A stretch of 64,000 bases of DNA, from contig NZ_JBHULM010000011.1 in NCBI RefSeq assembly GCF_042684485.1, positions 1,116,001 through 1,180,000 of the forward strand, written 5' to 3'. The translations under genes and the position numbers were made by a program. This document shows, one piece after another, positions 1 through 8,607 of this stretch (the stretch's first letter is position 1; the number at the start of each line of letters is the position of its first letter). The stretch comes from Oceanihabitans gracilariae (GTDB lineage Bacteria; Bacteroidota; Bacteroidia; Flavobacteriales; Flavobacteriaceae). The notes beneath the pieces are model-generated. The model was not told the DNA's origin and did no database searches. It saw nothing but the letters and a program-made list of their open reading frames with translations.

Positions 1-1046
1 ACAGACGTAATATTTTTGGAGAGCGTTTAATGACGCAAGCAAATAAAACCATATCTGCAGGAAGCAGAAAAATTAATGTAAAGCCACTACCAGAAAATAA
101 TAAACCTGCTAATTTTACAGGAGCTGTTGGTGATTTTAATTTTGAGGTTGCTACTTCAAAACAAGCATTAAACGCATCAGAATCGCTTCAAGCAACAGTT
201 ACAGTTTCAGGTAATGGTAACTTAAAGTTGTTTGAATTGCCAAAACTGAGTCTTCCTAGTTCCTTAGAGGTTTATGAACCAGAAAATAGAGATAAAGTTT
301 CTACTACAATTAAAGGAATGCAAGGAAAACGAAGCCAAAGTTATACTGTTGTTCCGCAGTTTAAAGGTAAATATCCTTTGCCAAGCATCTCTTTTTCTTA
401 TTTTGATTTAAAGACAGAAAGCTACAAGACATTAAGCTCAAAGGAGCTAATTATTGATGTGCTTGAAGGTCCAACAAATAAAGAATCTGCTACTAATAAT
501 GCTATAACAAGTGCTACTAATAAACAGCCTGTTTTAGGAAATGATCATTTTGCATTTATAAAAACCAAAGCTAATTTAGTTTCTACAACCAAAAAGAACT
601 TTTTTAAATCTACAGGTTTTTGGACTGCTTTATTAGGACCACTTTTAGCAATACCATTAGCCATTGTGTTTAGAAACAAACGCGAGGAACGTTTAGCAGA
701 TGTTACAGGTAATAAAATTAGAAAAGCAGATAAACTAGCTAAAAAATATTTAAGCGAGGCAAAACGTACTCTAGGTCAAAAAGAAGCGTTTTATGTAGCG
801 CTAGAAAAAGCATTACATAATTACTTAAAAGCCAAGCTGCAAATAGAGACTAGTGATTTTAGTAAAGATAAAATTACCCAAATATTAAACGAAAAAGAAG
901 TAGCAAACGCAACTGTTTTAGAGTTTGTTAGCATACTTAAAAACTGCGAATTGGCACGTTATACACCAATTACGCAAGTAGAAATGCAACAAGATTATGA
1001 AAAAGCATCAAAAGCAATTTCAGAAATAGATAAGCAAATTCGTTAA
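1..1046 (+). CDS. batD: BatD-like protein, C-terminal part (5' end outside window)
   Basis: This is the C-terminal part of an aerotolerance protein of the BatD type, a membrane-anchored protein of the Bat/MoxR operon found in many Bacteroidota. The frame is open to the left edge (codons from base 3 read RRNIFGER before the first internal ATG at 30), so the gene begins upstream of the window and ATG 30 is not its start. Visible are an extracytoplasmic beta-rich segment with the typical 'YTVVPQFKGKYPLP' stretch, a proline/threonine-rich linker, one membrane helix (roughly residues 195-215 counted from ATG 30, FWTALLGPLLAIPLAIVF) and a charged cytosolic tail of about 120 residues. It is followed after one base by batE, so the two are co-transcribed. 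The identity is good because of family features plus the neighbour; the exact role in oxygen tolerance is known only genetically. Confidence 0.85.
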   Translation, partial: RRNIFGERLMTQANKTISAGSRKINVKPLPENNKPANFTGAVGDFNFEVATSKQALNASESLQATVTVSGNGNLKLFELPKLSLPSSLEVYEPENRDKVSTTIKGMQGKRSQSYTVVPQFKGKYPLPSISFSYFDLKTESYKTLSSKELIIDVLEGPTNKESATNNAITSATNKQPVLGNDHFAFIKTKANLVSTTKKNFFKSTGFWTALLGPLLAIPLAIVFRNKREERLADVTGNKIRKADKLAKKYLSEAKRTLGQKEAFYVALEKALHNYLKAKLQIETSDFSKDKITQILNEKEVANATVLEFVSILKNCELARYTPITQVEMQQDYEKASKAISEIDKQIR

Positions 1047-1047
1047 T

Positions 1048-1806
1048 ATGAAACATATAATTTACATAGTAACCTTTTTACTCACTACACTTTCTGTAGC
1101 GCAAAACAATACCCTTTTTGAAGAAGGTAATGCCTTGTATAATGAAGGGAAGTTTACTGAAGCAATAGCAAAGTACGAATCTATCTTAGATGCTAATAAG
1201 CACTCTGCATCCTTATATTTTAATCTTGGTAATGCGCATTATAAACTAAATAATATCGCACCAAGTATTTATTACTTTGAAAAAGCCTTAATGCTTTCTC
1301 CTAATGATAAAGAAATACAAAACAATATTGCCTTTGCAAGAAACATGACAGTAGATGCTATAGATGTTGTGCCAGAAGTGGGTATAAGTAAACTGTTTAA
1401 AAACCTAACCAATACCTTTAGTTTTAATGGTTGGGCTTATGCTTCGGTAATTGCAATGGTTCTTTTTGTATTGTTGTCGTTGTGGTATTATTTTAGTTAT
1501 TCTTCTAACAAAAAAAGAATGGCATTTATAGGTAGTTCTAGCTTTTTGTTTTTAGCTATTGTCACCTTATTTTTCGCTTTTAAAAAATACGATTTAGATA
1601 AAAACTACAAACCAGCAATTGTGTTTTCGCAAGAGGCTTTAGTAAAAAGTGAGCCTAATTTAAGAAGTCAAGAATCCTTTAGACTACATGAAGGCACCAA
1701 AGTTTTAATTTTAGATACTGTTAATAATTGGAAAAAAATCAAGCTTTCAGATGGTAAGCAAGGATGGATTTCTAATGATGCTATAAAAGCTTTAAACGAA
1801 ATTTAA
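1048..1806 (+). CDS. batE: BatE-like TPR and SH3 protein
   Basis: The 252-residue protein has a signal peptide (ends near VAQ, residue 19), two or three tetratricopeptide repeats (about 23-97, with NALYNEGKFTEAIAKYE and ASLYFNLGNAHYKLNN), two membrane helices (about 130-150 and 158-178) and a C-terminal bacterial SH3 domain (about 190-250, ending in GWISNDAIKAL). This order is that of BatE, the last gene of the Bacteroidota Bat operon. The TPRs probably scaffold the Bat complex and the SH3b domain faces the envelope; both statements are inference. The start is one base after the batD stop, so translation is coupled. No terminator is seen after it; the next gene starts 62 bases on. Confidence 0.85.
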   Translation: MKHIIYIVTFLLTTLSVAQNNTLFEEGNALYNEGKFTEAIAKYESILDANKHSASLYFNLGNAHYKLNNIAPSIYYFEKALMLSPNDKEIQNNIAFARNMTVDAIDVVPEVGISKLFKNLTNTFSFNGWAYASVIAMVLFVLLSLWYYFSYSSNKKRMAFIGSSSFLFLAIVTLFFAFKKYDLDKNYKPAIVFSQEALVKSEPNLRSQESFRLHEGTKVLILDTVNNWKKIKLSDGKQGWISNDAIKALNEI

Positions 1807-1867
1807 ATTTGCATAACACTGTAACAGTTTAAAATAGTATATTTACAGCTAATTTTTAAAAAAGGGA

Positions 1868-2161
1868 ATGTCAAAAAAAGGAGTATCTATAGTTTTATCA
1901 GTAATTTTTATACTGTTTATAGCTACACCAACTATTATAACAATAGTTGATGATACTATTGATGTTTCTGTAGTTTTTTCTGTTTCAGAAGAAGAAAATG
2001 AAAGCTATACAGTAGACCCTCCTGTTTTATTTTTATGTGATAAAACCAGCGACTTCTATTTTGATTTAGTTTCTAATGAAAACAATTCAGGATATGTTTT
2101 TAAAAACTATCCAATTCCTCATTTCAATTTAATTTCTCCACCACCAGATTTCATTTCTTAA
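1868..2161 (+). CDS. small membrane-anchored or exported protein of unknown function
   Basis: A 97-residue protein that I cannot assign to a function. It has one N-terminal hydrophobic helix (about residues 6-26), which could be a signal peptide or an anchor, then an acidic stretch (SEEENESYTVD), aromatic residues and a proline-rich end, ISPPPDFIS. It sits 94 bases upstream of the first SulP transporter on the same strand. From memory, comparable small proteins ending in a PPP motif lie just before SulP genes in other flavobacteria, which would support a real gene and a link with the transporter, but I cannot check this here. Codon use matches its neighbours and the start has an AAAAAAGGG stretch just upstream that can serve as a weak ribosome-binding site. 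Confidence 0.55.
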   Translation: MSKKGVSIVLSVIFILFIATPTIITIVDDTIDVSVVFSVSEEENESYTVDPPVLFLCDKTSDFYFDLVSNENNSGYVFKNYPIPHFNLISPPPDFIS

Positions 2162-2255
2162 TATTTCAAAAAGATTAGGACTACTTAAGTCCCCAAAAAA
2201 ATTATTAAGAAAATAGGCTTTAGATACAAATCTTTAGCCCAAAAGAAATTATTTT

Positions 2256-3848
2256 ATGTTTAAAACGTTTAAAAGCGACTTGCCTGCAAGTGTCGTTGTA
2301 TTTTTTGTGGCATTACCTTTATGTTTAGGTATTGCATTAGCCAGTGGAGCACCTCTTTTCTCTGGATTAATAGCTGGTATTATAGGAGGAGTTGTAGTAG
2401 GAGCCTTAAGTGGTTCTAAAATAGGAGTAAGTGGTCCTGCAGCTGGTTTAGCAGCTATTGTATTAACAGCTATTGGTAGCTTAGGAGGTTATGAAAACTT
2501 TTTAGTAGCTGTGGTTTTAGGTGGTGTAATTCAACTACTTTTTGGTGTGTTAAAAGCTGGTATTATTGGGTATTATTTCCCTTCTTCAGTTATTAAAGGA
2601 ATGCTAACAGGTATTGGTATTATCATTATTTTAAAACAAATACCTAACTTTTTTGGGTATGATGAAGCATCTGCTTGGGATTTAGAGTTTTTTGAAATTG
2701 ATGGAGGTAATACCTTTTCTGAGTTGTTTGCCATGTTAAATAATATTCATCCAGGAGCAGCATTAATAGGTTTAATCAGTTTAATTCTATTAATATTCTG
2801 GGAACAGGTTTTAAGTAAAAAATCAAAAGTATTTGAAGTGATTCAAGGACCTTTTGTAGTGGTAGTATTAGGTATTGTATTTTTTATGCTAACGCAAAAT
2901 CATGAAATATTGTCTATTAGCGGAAACCACATGGTAAGTGTACCTGTTCCTGAAGATTTTAACTCTTTTATTGGGCAATTTAGTTTTCCTAATTTTTCAG
3001 CAATTACAAATCCTCAGGTTTGGGTTGTAGCATTTACTATTGCTTTAGTAGCAAGTTTAGAAACCCTATTATGTGTAGAGGCTTCAGATAAAATAGATCC
3101 AGATAAAAATGTAACACCTACTAACAGAGAGTTGTTAGCACAAGGTACAGGAAACATTATTTCTGGTTTAATTGGTGGTTTACCAATAACACAAGTAATT
3201 GTACGTAGTTCTGCTAATATTCAATCTGGTGGTAAAAGTAAAATGTCTACTATATTACATGGTTTTTTACTATTAATATCTGTTATTTTAATACCTAATT
3301 TACTTAATAAAATCCCTTTATCTGTATTAGCATCTATTTTATTATTAGTTGGTTACAAGCTTGCAAAACCAGCGTTGTTTAAAAAAATGTATAAATTAGG
3401 GTGGAAACAGTCTGTACCATTTTTTGTAACTATAGTTGGTATTGTTTTTACAGATTTATTAGTTGGTATTGGTTTAGGTTTAATGGTAGGAGTTGTAGTT
3501 GTTTTATTAAAAAGCTACCAAAACTCTCACTTCTTACATATTGAAGATAAAAGCAACGGAAAACATAAAATTAAAATGGAACTTGCTGAAGAAGTAACCT
3601 TCTTTAATAAAGGAGCCATCTTAAAAGAATTAGATAGTTTACCAAGAGATACTTATTTAGAGTTTGATGTTAGAAAAACAAGATATCTAGATTATGATAT
3701 TATTGAAATTCTGGAAGATTTTGCCTTTAAAGCAAAAGAAAGAAATATTGATATTAAGTTAATTTCTAAACGTGGTGTTGTTGAAAATCCACCAAGTTTT
3801 ATTGAGTTTTTTCAACTAAGACCTAAATCTAAAATTAGTTTAAGTTAA
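2256..3848 (+). CDS. SulP family anion (probably bicarbonate) transporter
   Basis: The 530-residue protein is an inner-membrane anion transporter of the SulP/SLC26 family. It begins with the family signature (KSDLPASVVVFFVALPLCLGIALASGA in two parts) and carries the SGPAAG motif at 59-64, about a dozen or more membrane segments, and a C-terminal STAS-like domain from about residue 430 (FFNKGAIL, then LDYDIIEILEDF). SulP proteins carry sulfate, bicarbonate or other anions. The carbonic anhydrase two genes downstream favours bicarbonate, and sulfate-assimilation genes are absent nearby. The gene is first in a run with only a 6-base gap to the Usp gene. The substrate is inference; the family call is secure. 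Confidence 0.88.
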   Translation: MFKTFKSDLPASVVVFFVALPLCLGIALASGAPLFSGLIAGIIGGVVVGALSGSKIGVSGPAAGLAAIVLTAIGSLGGYENFLVAVVLGGVIQLLFGVLKAGIIGYYFPSSVIKGMLTGIGIIIILKQIPNFFGYDEASAWDLEFFEIDGGNTFSELFAMLNNIHPGAALIGLISLILLIFWEQVLSKKSKVFEVIQGPFVVVVLGIVFFMLTQNHEILSISGNHMVSVPVPEDFNSFIGQFSFPNFSAITNPQVWVVAFTIALVASLETLLCVEASDKIDPDKNVTPTNRELLAQGTGNIISGLIGGLPITQVIVRSSANIQSGGKSKMSTILHGFLLLISVILIPNLLNKIPLSVLASILLLVGYKLAKPALFKKMYKLGWKQSVPFFVTIVGIVFTDLLVGIGLGLMVGVVVVLLKSYQNSHFLHIEDKSNGKHKIKMELAEEVTFFNKGAILKELDSLPRDTYLEFDVRKTRYLDYDIIEILEDFAFKAKERNIDIKLISKRGVVENPPSFIEFFQLRPKSKISLS

Positions 3849-3854
3849 GGTATC

Positions 3855-4637
3855 ATGGAAAAGGCAAAATATAAAATTTTACTACTTTCAGATTTAAAAA
3901 ACAGCAATGATTTAGATTTAAAAAGCGCTGTAAGCTTAGCAAAAATGCTTGATGGTGAAATAACCCTATTTCATATAAAAAAGCCAATAGAAGTAGTAGA
4001 AAGAGAAAGCCAGTTATCTGCTATACGATCTATTAATCACAATCATCTAATTACAGATAAAAAAATAGAAAGTATAGTAAAGCCTATAGGTAAAGAATAT
4101 AGTGTAAGTATAGACTATAAGTTATCTTTGGGAAACGTAAAGCACGAAATTGAAAGTTATATTCAAGAAAATAATCCAGATATTGTAGTACTTGGTAAAA
4201 AGAAAGGAAAAAAAATAAATTTTATTGGTGATAACATCACAGAATTTGTTTTAAAAACGCATAAAGGACCTGTTATGATTGCATCTAACCAAGATGCACT
4301 ACAACCAAATCAAGAGGTTTCGTTAGGAGTTTTAAACACTGTAGATAAAAGTTTAAATATTAATTCTATTGAAAAATTAGTAAATAAAACAAAATCGCCA
4401 ATTAAAACATTCCATATTACTAAAGGTTTAAATAATGAGGTGTCACAAAACACAACTTTAAACAATAATAATTTTGAATATATTTTTGAAGAAAGTGATA
4501 CAGCATTAGAAAGTGTATCAAAATATATATCTAAAAACAAAATAAATTTAATGTGTTTAGATAAAAACAATAAAACAAAAAGAGACATAATAAATACACT
4601 TAATGTTTCACTATTATTAACAGAAGACAAAATATAG
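3855..4637 (+). CDS. universal stress protein-like, two Usp halves
   Basis: This is a 260-residue cytosolic protein whose first half (about 5-145) has the Usp fold pattern: YKILLLSDL at the start, HIKKP after the second strand, and DIVVLGKKKGK followed by VLKTHKGPVMIAS. The Usp nucleotide-binding signature (G-x2-G-x9-G-S/T) is only partly kept. The second half (about 150-260) looks like a degenerate second domain with less clear motifs. Usp proteins bind ATP or act as regulators and often sit beside transporters; in cyanobacteria and other bacteria some SulP transporters are linked to Usp domains. Lying 6 bases after the SulP stop, it is probably a regulator of that transporter; this role is inferred from position only. 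Confidence 0.7.
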   Translation: MEKAKYKILLLSDLKNSNDLDLKSAVSLAKMLDGEITLFHIKKPIEVVERESQLSAIRSINHNHLITDKKIESIVKPIGKEYSVSIDYKLSLGNVKHEIESYIQENNPDIVVLGKKKGKKINFIGDNITEFVLKTHKGPVMIASNQDALQPNQEVSLGVLNTVDKSLNINSIEKLVNKTKSPIKTFHITKGLNNEVSQNTTLNNNNFEYIFEESDTALESVSKYISKNKINLMCLDKNNKTKRDIINTLNVSLLLTEDKI

Positions 4638-4674
4638 ATGCTATAAAAGTAGTATCTTAAAGAAAAATAAAACG

Positions 4675-5301
4675 ATGAAAGCACATACTAAAGAAACGCA
4701 GTCTACAATGACGCCAGATAAATCTTTAAACTTTTTAAAAGAAGGAAACCAAAGATTTCAAAATAATTTAAAAGCAAACCGTAATCTTTTAGAGCAGGTA
4801 AATGATACTAGTGAAGGTCAATTTCCATTTGCAACTATTTTAAGTTGTATAGATTCACGTGTATCTGCAGAACTTGTTTTTGATCAAGGCTTAGGAGATA
4901 TTTTTAGCGTACGTATAGCAGGAAACTTTGTAAACGAAGACATCTTAGGAAGCATGGAATTTGCATGTAAACTAGCAGGAACAAAGTTAATTGTGGTATT
5001 AGGACACACAAGTTGCGGTGCAATAAAAGGAGCTTGTGATCATGCAGAAATGGGTAATCTTACTAAATTAATTGAAAAGATTAATCCAGCAGTAAATGCA
5101 GTAACAGAACCAAAAGATGAAAGTCTTAGAAATTCAAAAAACTTAGATTTTGTAGATGAGGTATCTAAGAAAAATGTAGAATTAACTATAGATAGAATTC
5201 ATGCAGAAAGCCCTATTCTTTCTGAAATGGAAAAGAATGGTGAAATTAAAATTGTTGGAGCAATGTATGATATAAATACTGGAGCTGTAGCGTTTTATTA
5301 A
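4675..5301 (+). CDS. beta-class carbonic anhydrase (copy 1)
   Basis: The enzyme interconverts CO2 and bicarbonate in the cytosol. The beta-class zinc site is complete: Cys58 and Asp60-Arg62 in CIDSR, His111 and Cys114 in HTSCGA. The length of 208 residues is normal. There is no signal peptide. It follows the Usp gene by 37 bases in the same direction and precedes a DUF2490 gene by 18, so it belongs to the SulP cluster. A second start within the frame (Met12) would remove a poorly conserved N-terminus; the first ATG is retained because the cluster spacing is tight. Sequence is clearly different from the second carbonic anhydrase at the end of the cluster, so they are not a recent duplication. 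Confidence 0.93.
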   Translation: MKAHTKETQSTMTPDKSLNFLKEGNQRFQNNLKANRNLLEQVNDTSEGQFPFATILSCIDSRVSAELVFDQGLGDIFSVRIAGNFVNEDILGSMEFACKLAGTKLIVVLGHTSCGAIKGACDHAEMGNLTKLIEKINPAVNAVTEPKDESLRNSKNLDFVDEVSKKNVELTIDRIHAESPILSEMEKNGEIKIVGAMYDINTGAVAFY

Positions 5302-5319
5302 TAAAAACACATTGCTTTA

Positions 5320-5991
5320 ATGAAAAAGAAAACTTTTATGGCAACACTAATTTTTACATTAGTGTTGCCTTTTTTTGTAAATAGCCAAGAGAGTAATCTA
5401 GGAAATTGGTTAATATACATAGGAAACAAACAAGTAAATTCTAAATGGAATATTCATACAGAAGTACAATACAGAAATTATGATGCAATTGGCGATTTAG
5501 AACAGCTTTTATTAAGAACAGGTATTGGCTATAATTTGTCTGAAAACAACGATAATTTGTTATTAGGTTATGGGTATATTTTATCTGAAAATTATGTAGA
5601 AAATACAGATGATGATAAAGTATCTGTTCATGAACATCGAGTTTTTCAGCAGTTTACTACTAAACAAAATAAATGGAGATTGAAGCTTACACAGCGTTAC
5701 AGATTTGAACAACGTTTTGTAGAAAATGATTTTAAAATGAGATTACGTTATTTTTTATCATTAAATTATCCTTTAAATAATACAGAGATTATTTCAAAGA
5801 CAATCTATTTGTCTGCCTATAATGAAGTGTTTTTAAATACCGAACCTTCTGTTTTTGATAGAAATAGAATTTATGGTGGTTTAGGTTATAAGTTAAACAA
5901 AAACATTAAATTAGAGTTAGGATATATGAGTCAGGTTTTTGAAAAATCTTTTAGAGACCAAATAAATGTCATTGCATTTATTAATCTTTAA
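5320..5991 (+). CDS. DUF2490 family outer-membrane barrel-like protein
   Basis: A 223-residue protein with a clear signal peptide (ends near VNS-QES, residue 22) and an amphipathic beta-strand pattern throughout (alternating strands such as WNIHTEVQYRNYD, LLRTGIGYNL and LKLTQRYRFEQRF), closing with an aromatic/hydrophobic strand INVIAFINL. These are the features of the DUF2490 family, small predicted outer-membrane barrels of unknown function. It lies between carbonic anhydrase 1 and the second SulP gene on the same strand. It might give passage for small anions through the outer membrane, but that is guesswork from position. The gene boundary is firm: the start lies 18 bases after the previous stop. 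Confidence 0.75.
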   Translation: MKKKTFMATLIFTLVLPFFVNSQESNLGNWLIYIGNKQVNSKWNIHTEVQYRNYDAIGDLEQLLLRTGIGYNLSENNDNLLLGYGYILSENYVENTDDDKVSVHEHRVFQQFTTKQNKWRLKLTQRYRFEQRFVENDFKMRLRYFLSLNYPLNNTEIISKTIYLSAYNEVFLNTEPSVFDRNRIYGGLGYKLNKNIKLELGYMSQVFEKSFRDQINVIAFINL

Positions 5992-6032
5992 CTATATTAT
6001 ACTAGTATAATTTAACGCTAATTATCATACTT

Positions 6033-7895
6033 ATGAAAAATTTATTTTCAAATTTAAAAGGAGATGCTTTTGGTGGTATTACTGCAGGAATTGTTGCTTT
6101 ACCATTGGCATTAGCATTTGGTGTGTCTTCAGGACTAGGTCCAGAAGCAGGACTTTATGGTGCTATTTTTATAAGTTTTTTTGCTGCGCTTTTTGGTGGT
6201 ACACCAACGCAAATCTCTGGTCCAACAGCACCAATGACAGCAGTTAGTATGGTTATTATTGCAGGAATTGTTGCTGCAAATGACGGAAGCGTTGAAAAAG
6301 CACTACCAGCCATTTTAACCGTTTTCTTATTAGCTGGTTTAATACAAGTAGGTTTAGGTTTTTTAGGCCTTGGTAAATATATTAGGTATATACCATATCC
6401 AGTGGTTTCTGGTTTTATGACAGCCATTGGTGTTATTATTTTACTAACACAAATTTTGCCATCCATAGGGTATTATCCTAAAGAAGATCAAGAGTTTGTA
6501 GACCAATTTAAACCACAAGCAGAAGAAGTTATTCTTGAAAATATTTTAAAAGAAGAAGCTGGAGAAGGTATTTTAGTGCTTGAAAATTTTAAAGAAACCA
6601 TAAATAGAGCGCACCAAATTACTCCAGAACAAATTTTAAAAGAGTCACAAACTCTAGCAGCAAAAGATGCTTCAGGAACCATAGGAGCGTTAAAAGTGCT
6701 ACCAAGAGCATTGCAAAATATTAATTGGCTAGAACTTATTTTAGCACTAGGTACCATATTTATTATTTACGGATTTAAACGAATCACTACTGCAATACCA
6801 AGCACTTTGGTTGCTCTAGTAATAATGTCTGGTATTGCCTATGGTTTTAATTTAGGTTACAGACCCATTTCTGAGATTCCTAGCGGAATTCCAATGCCAA
6901 AATTAGAAATAATAACAGGCTTTAGTTTAGGTAGTGTTACACCTTATATATTTACAGCATTAACATTATCACTATTAGGTGCAATAGATTCTTTGTTAAC
7001 AAGTGTGGTTGCAGATAATATGACTAAAACAAAACACAAACCCAATAAAGAATTAATTGGGCAAGGTATAGGAAATACTATTGGAGCCATTTTTGGTGGT
7101 ATTCCTGGAGCAGGTGCAACTATTAGAACCGTTGTAAATATAAATGCAGGAGGTAGAACCAAATTGTCTGGTATGATTGCAGGTGTTATGCTGCTAGTTA
7201 TTATGCTTGCTTTAGCTCCTGTGGCATCTAAAATTCCTGCAGCTGTATTGGCTGGTATTTTAATTACTGTTGGTATTGGAGTTATGGATTATAAAGGGCT
7301 TAAAGCTATACCAAGTTTACCTAGAGACATTAAATTAGGACCATTTAAACTAAGTTCAGAGGTTTTAATTATGCTTATTGTTTTATTACTTTCTACGTTT
7401 TGGGATTTAATTTATGCAGTAGGTATCGGATTAATTATTGCTTCATTAATGTTTATGAAAAAAATTGGAGACCTTACAGCAGAACGTTCTGATGTTAAAT
7501 CATTAAAAGAAGAAGTATGGTCTGATGAGGTTGATTTTCCAGAGAATCTTAAAGAAGAAGTTTTTATAAAACACCTAAAAGGTCCTTTGTTTTTTGGCTC
7601 TACTAGTGATTTTCAAGCCCTATCCTTACAAATTCCTAAAACAGCAAAAACCGTTATTATACGTTTAGGAAGAATGCAATATATGGATCAAACCGGTTTA
7701 TATGCAATGGAAGATTTACTTCTAGAATTACAAAAAAATAAAATTACTGTGCTTTTTGTTGGCTTATTAAAACAACCACAATATATGATGGAAAGAATTG
7801 ATATTATCCCAGATTTAATTCCGAAAGAACATATTTTTGAAAGTTTTAATACTTGCGTTAAGTGGATTAAAGAAAATGTGAAAGACGAGTACTAA
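6033..7895 (+). CDS. SulP family anion transporter with STAS domain
   Basis: The second SulP transporter has 620 residues. The N-terminal signature (GDAFGGITAGIVALPLALAFG) and SGPTAP at 63-68 are family-typical, and the membrane region is followed by a full STAS domain (about 505-615, with RMQYMDQTGLYAMEDLLLEL). It differs from the first copy by a long hydrophilic, Glu/Lys-rich loop at about 148-231 (first copy: about 35 residues there), which accounts for much of its extra length. It is followed 11 bases later by the second carbonic anhydrase, so SulP plus carbonic anhydrase form a pair again. Bicarbonate is the likely substrate by context; sulfate cannot be excluded from sequence. Confidence 0.88.
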   Translation: MKNLFSNLKGDAFGGITAGIVALPLALAFGVSSGLGPEAGLYGAIFISFFAALFGGTPTQISGPTAPMTAVSMVIIAGIVAANDGSVEKALPAILTVFLLAGLIQVGLGFLGLGKYIRYIPYPVVSGFMTAIGVIILLTQILPSIGYYPKEDQEFVDQFKPQAEEVILENILKEEAGEGILVLENFKETINRAHQITPEQILKESQTLAAKDASGTIGALKVLPRALQNINWLELILALGTIFIIYGFKRITTAIPSTLVALVIMSGIAYGFNLGYRPISEIPSGIPMPKLEIITGFSLGSVTPYIFTALTLSLLGAIDSLLTSVVADNMTKTKHKPNKELIGQGIGNTIGAIFGGIPGAGATIRTVVNINAGGRTKLSGMIAGVMLLVIMLALAPVASKIPAAVLAGILITVGIGVMDYKGLKAIPSLPRDIKLGPFKLSSEVLIMLIVLLLSTFWDLIYAVGIGLIIASLMFMKKIGDLTAERSDVKSLKEEVWSDEVDFPENLKEEVFIKHLKGPLFFGSTSDFQALSLQIPKTAKTVIIRLGRMQYMDQTGLYAMEDLLLELQKNKITVLFVGLLKQPQYMMERIDIIPDLIPKEHIFESFNTCVKWIKENVKDEY

Positions 7896-7906
7896 TAAAA
7901 TAAAAG

Positions 7907-8533
7907 ATGAATTTAGATATTGTATTTAAAAAGAATAAAGATTGGATTAAACGTAAACTTAACGAAGACCAAAATTACTTTGAAAAGCTAGGCGAAGGGC
8001 AAAACCCAGAATTACTTTTTATTGGTTGTAGTGATAGTAGAGTTACAGCAGAAGAATTAATGGGCTTAGGCCCTGGTGATGCTTTTATACACAGAAATAT
8101 AGCGAATATGGTTATTGGTACAGATTTAAATGCCATGTCTGTAGTAGAGTATGCTGTAGAGCATTTAAAAGTAAACCATGTGGTAGTATGTGGTCATTAT
8201 GGTTGTGGTGGTGTAAAAGCTGCAATGCAGTCTGCAGACTTAGGTTTGTTAAACCCTTGGCTGCGAAATATAAGAGACGTATATCGTATTCATAACAAAG
8301 AGCTTAATGCTATTACTTGCGAAGAAAAAAAGTACGAACGTTTAGTAGAATTAAACGTGCAAGAACAATGTGTTAACCTTATTAAAACAGCAGCAATTCA
8401 AAAAGCAGTACGTGGTAGAGGTTTAATTGTACATGGTTGGATTTTTGATATTCATACAGGTGATTTAGTAGATTTAAAAATAGACTTTGAAAGCATATTA
8501 AATGATATTAGAGAAATCTATCATTTAGATTAA
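7907..8533 (+). CDS. can: beta-class carbonic anhydrase (copy 2, Can type)
   Basis: A 208-residue cytosolic beta-carbonic anhydrase of the type found in E. coli Can. Zinc and catalytic residues are all present: Cys41, Asp43 and Arg45 in CSDSR, His97 and Cys100 in GHYGCGG. The N-terminal pattern (FKKNKDWIKRKL) and the C-terminal stretch (VHGWIFDIHTGDL) are also typical. It is translated 11 bases after the second SulP gene and is followed by a strong terminator, so it closes the cluster. The pairing suggests that imported bicarbonate is equilibrated with CO2 for carboxylases, as proposed for other marine flavobacteria; which carboxylase is not visible here. Confidence 0.93.
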   Translation: MNLDIVFKKNKDWIKRKLNEDQNYFEKLGEGQNPELLFIGCSDSRVTAEELMGLGPGDAFIHRNIANMVIGTDLNAMSVVEYAVEHLKVNHVVVCGHYGCGGVKAAMQSADLGLLNPWLRNIRDVYRIHNKELNAITCEEKKYERLVELNVQEQCVNLIKTAAIQKAVRGRGLIVHGWIFDIHTGDLVDLKIDFESILNDIREIYHLD

Positions 8534-8540
8534 CAATAAC

Positions 8541-8570
8541 AAAAAAGCCACTCAAAAGAGTGGCTTTTTT
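8541..8570. terminator. bidirectional intrinsic terminator
   Basis: A perfect 13-base stem (AAAAAAGCCACTC with GAGTGGCTTTTTT) and an AAAA loop, with T-runs on both strands. It lies between the convergent carbonic anhydrase and HmuY genes and can serve both. Confidence 0.9.
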
Positions 8571-8607
8571 GATTTTTAAAAGAACTAATTCTAAAAATAT
8601 AAGAGGC

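Noticed and set aside
4310..4684. Open frame of 124 codons on the minus strand across the Usp gene
   Set aside because: It is antisense to a coherent Usp-like frame; its protein is a biased mix of Leu, Phe and Ser with no family features.
6155..7162. Three minus-strand frames inside the second SulP gene
   Set aside because: They are shadows of a clear transporter gene, with no recognisable motif or promoter.
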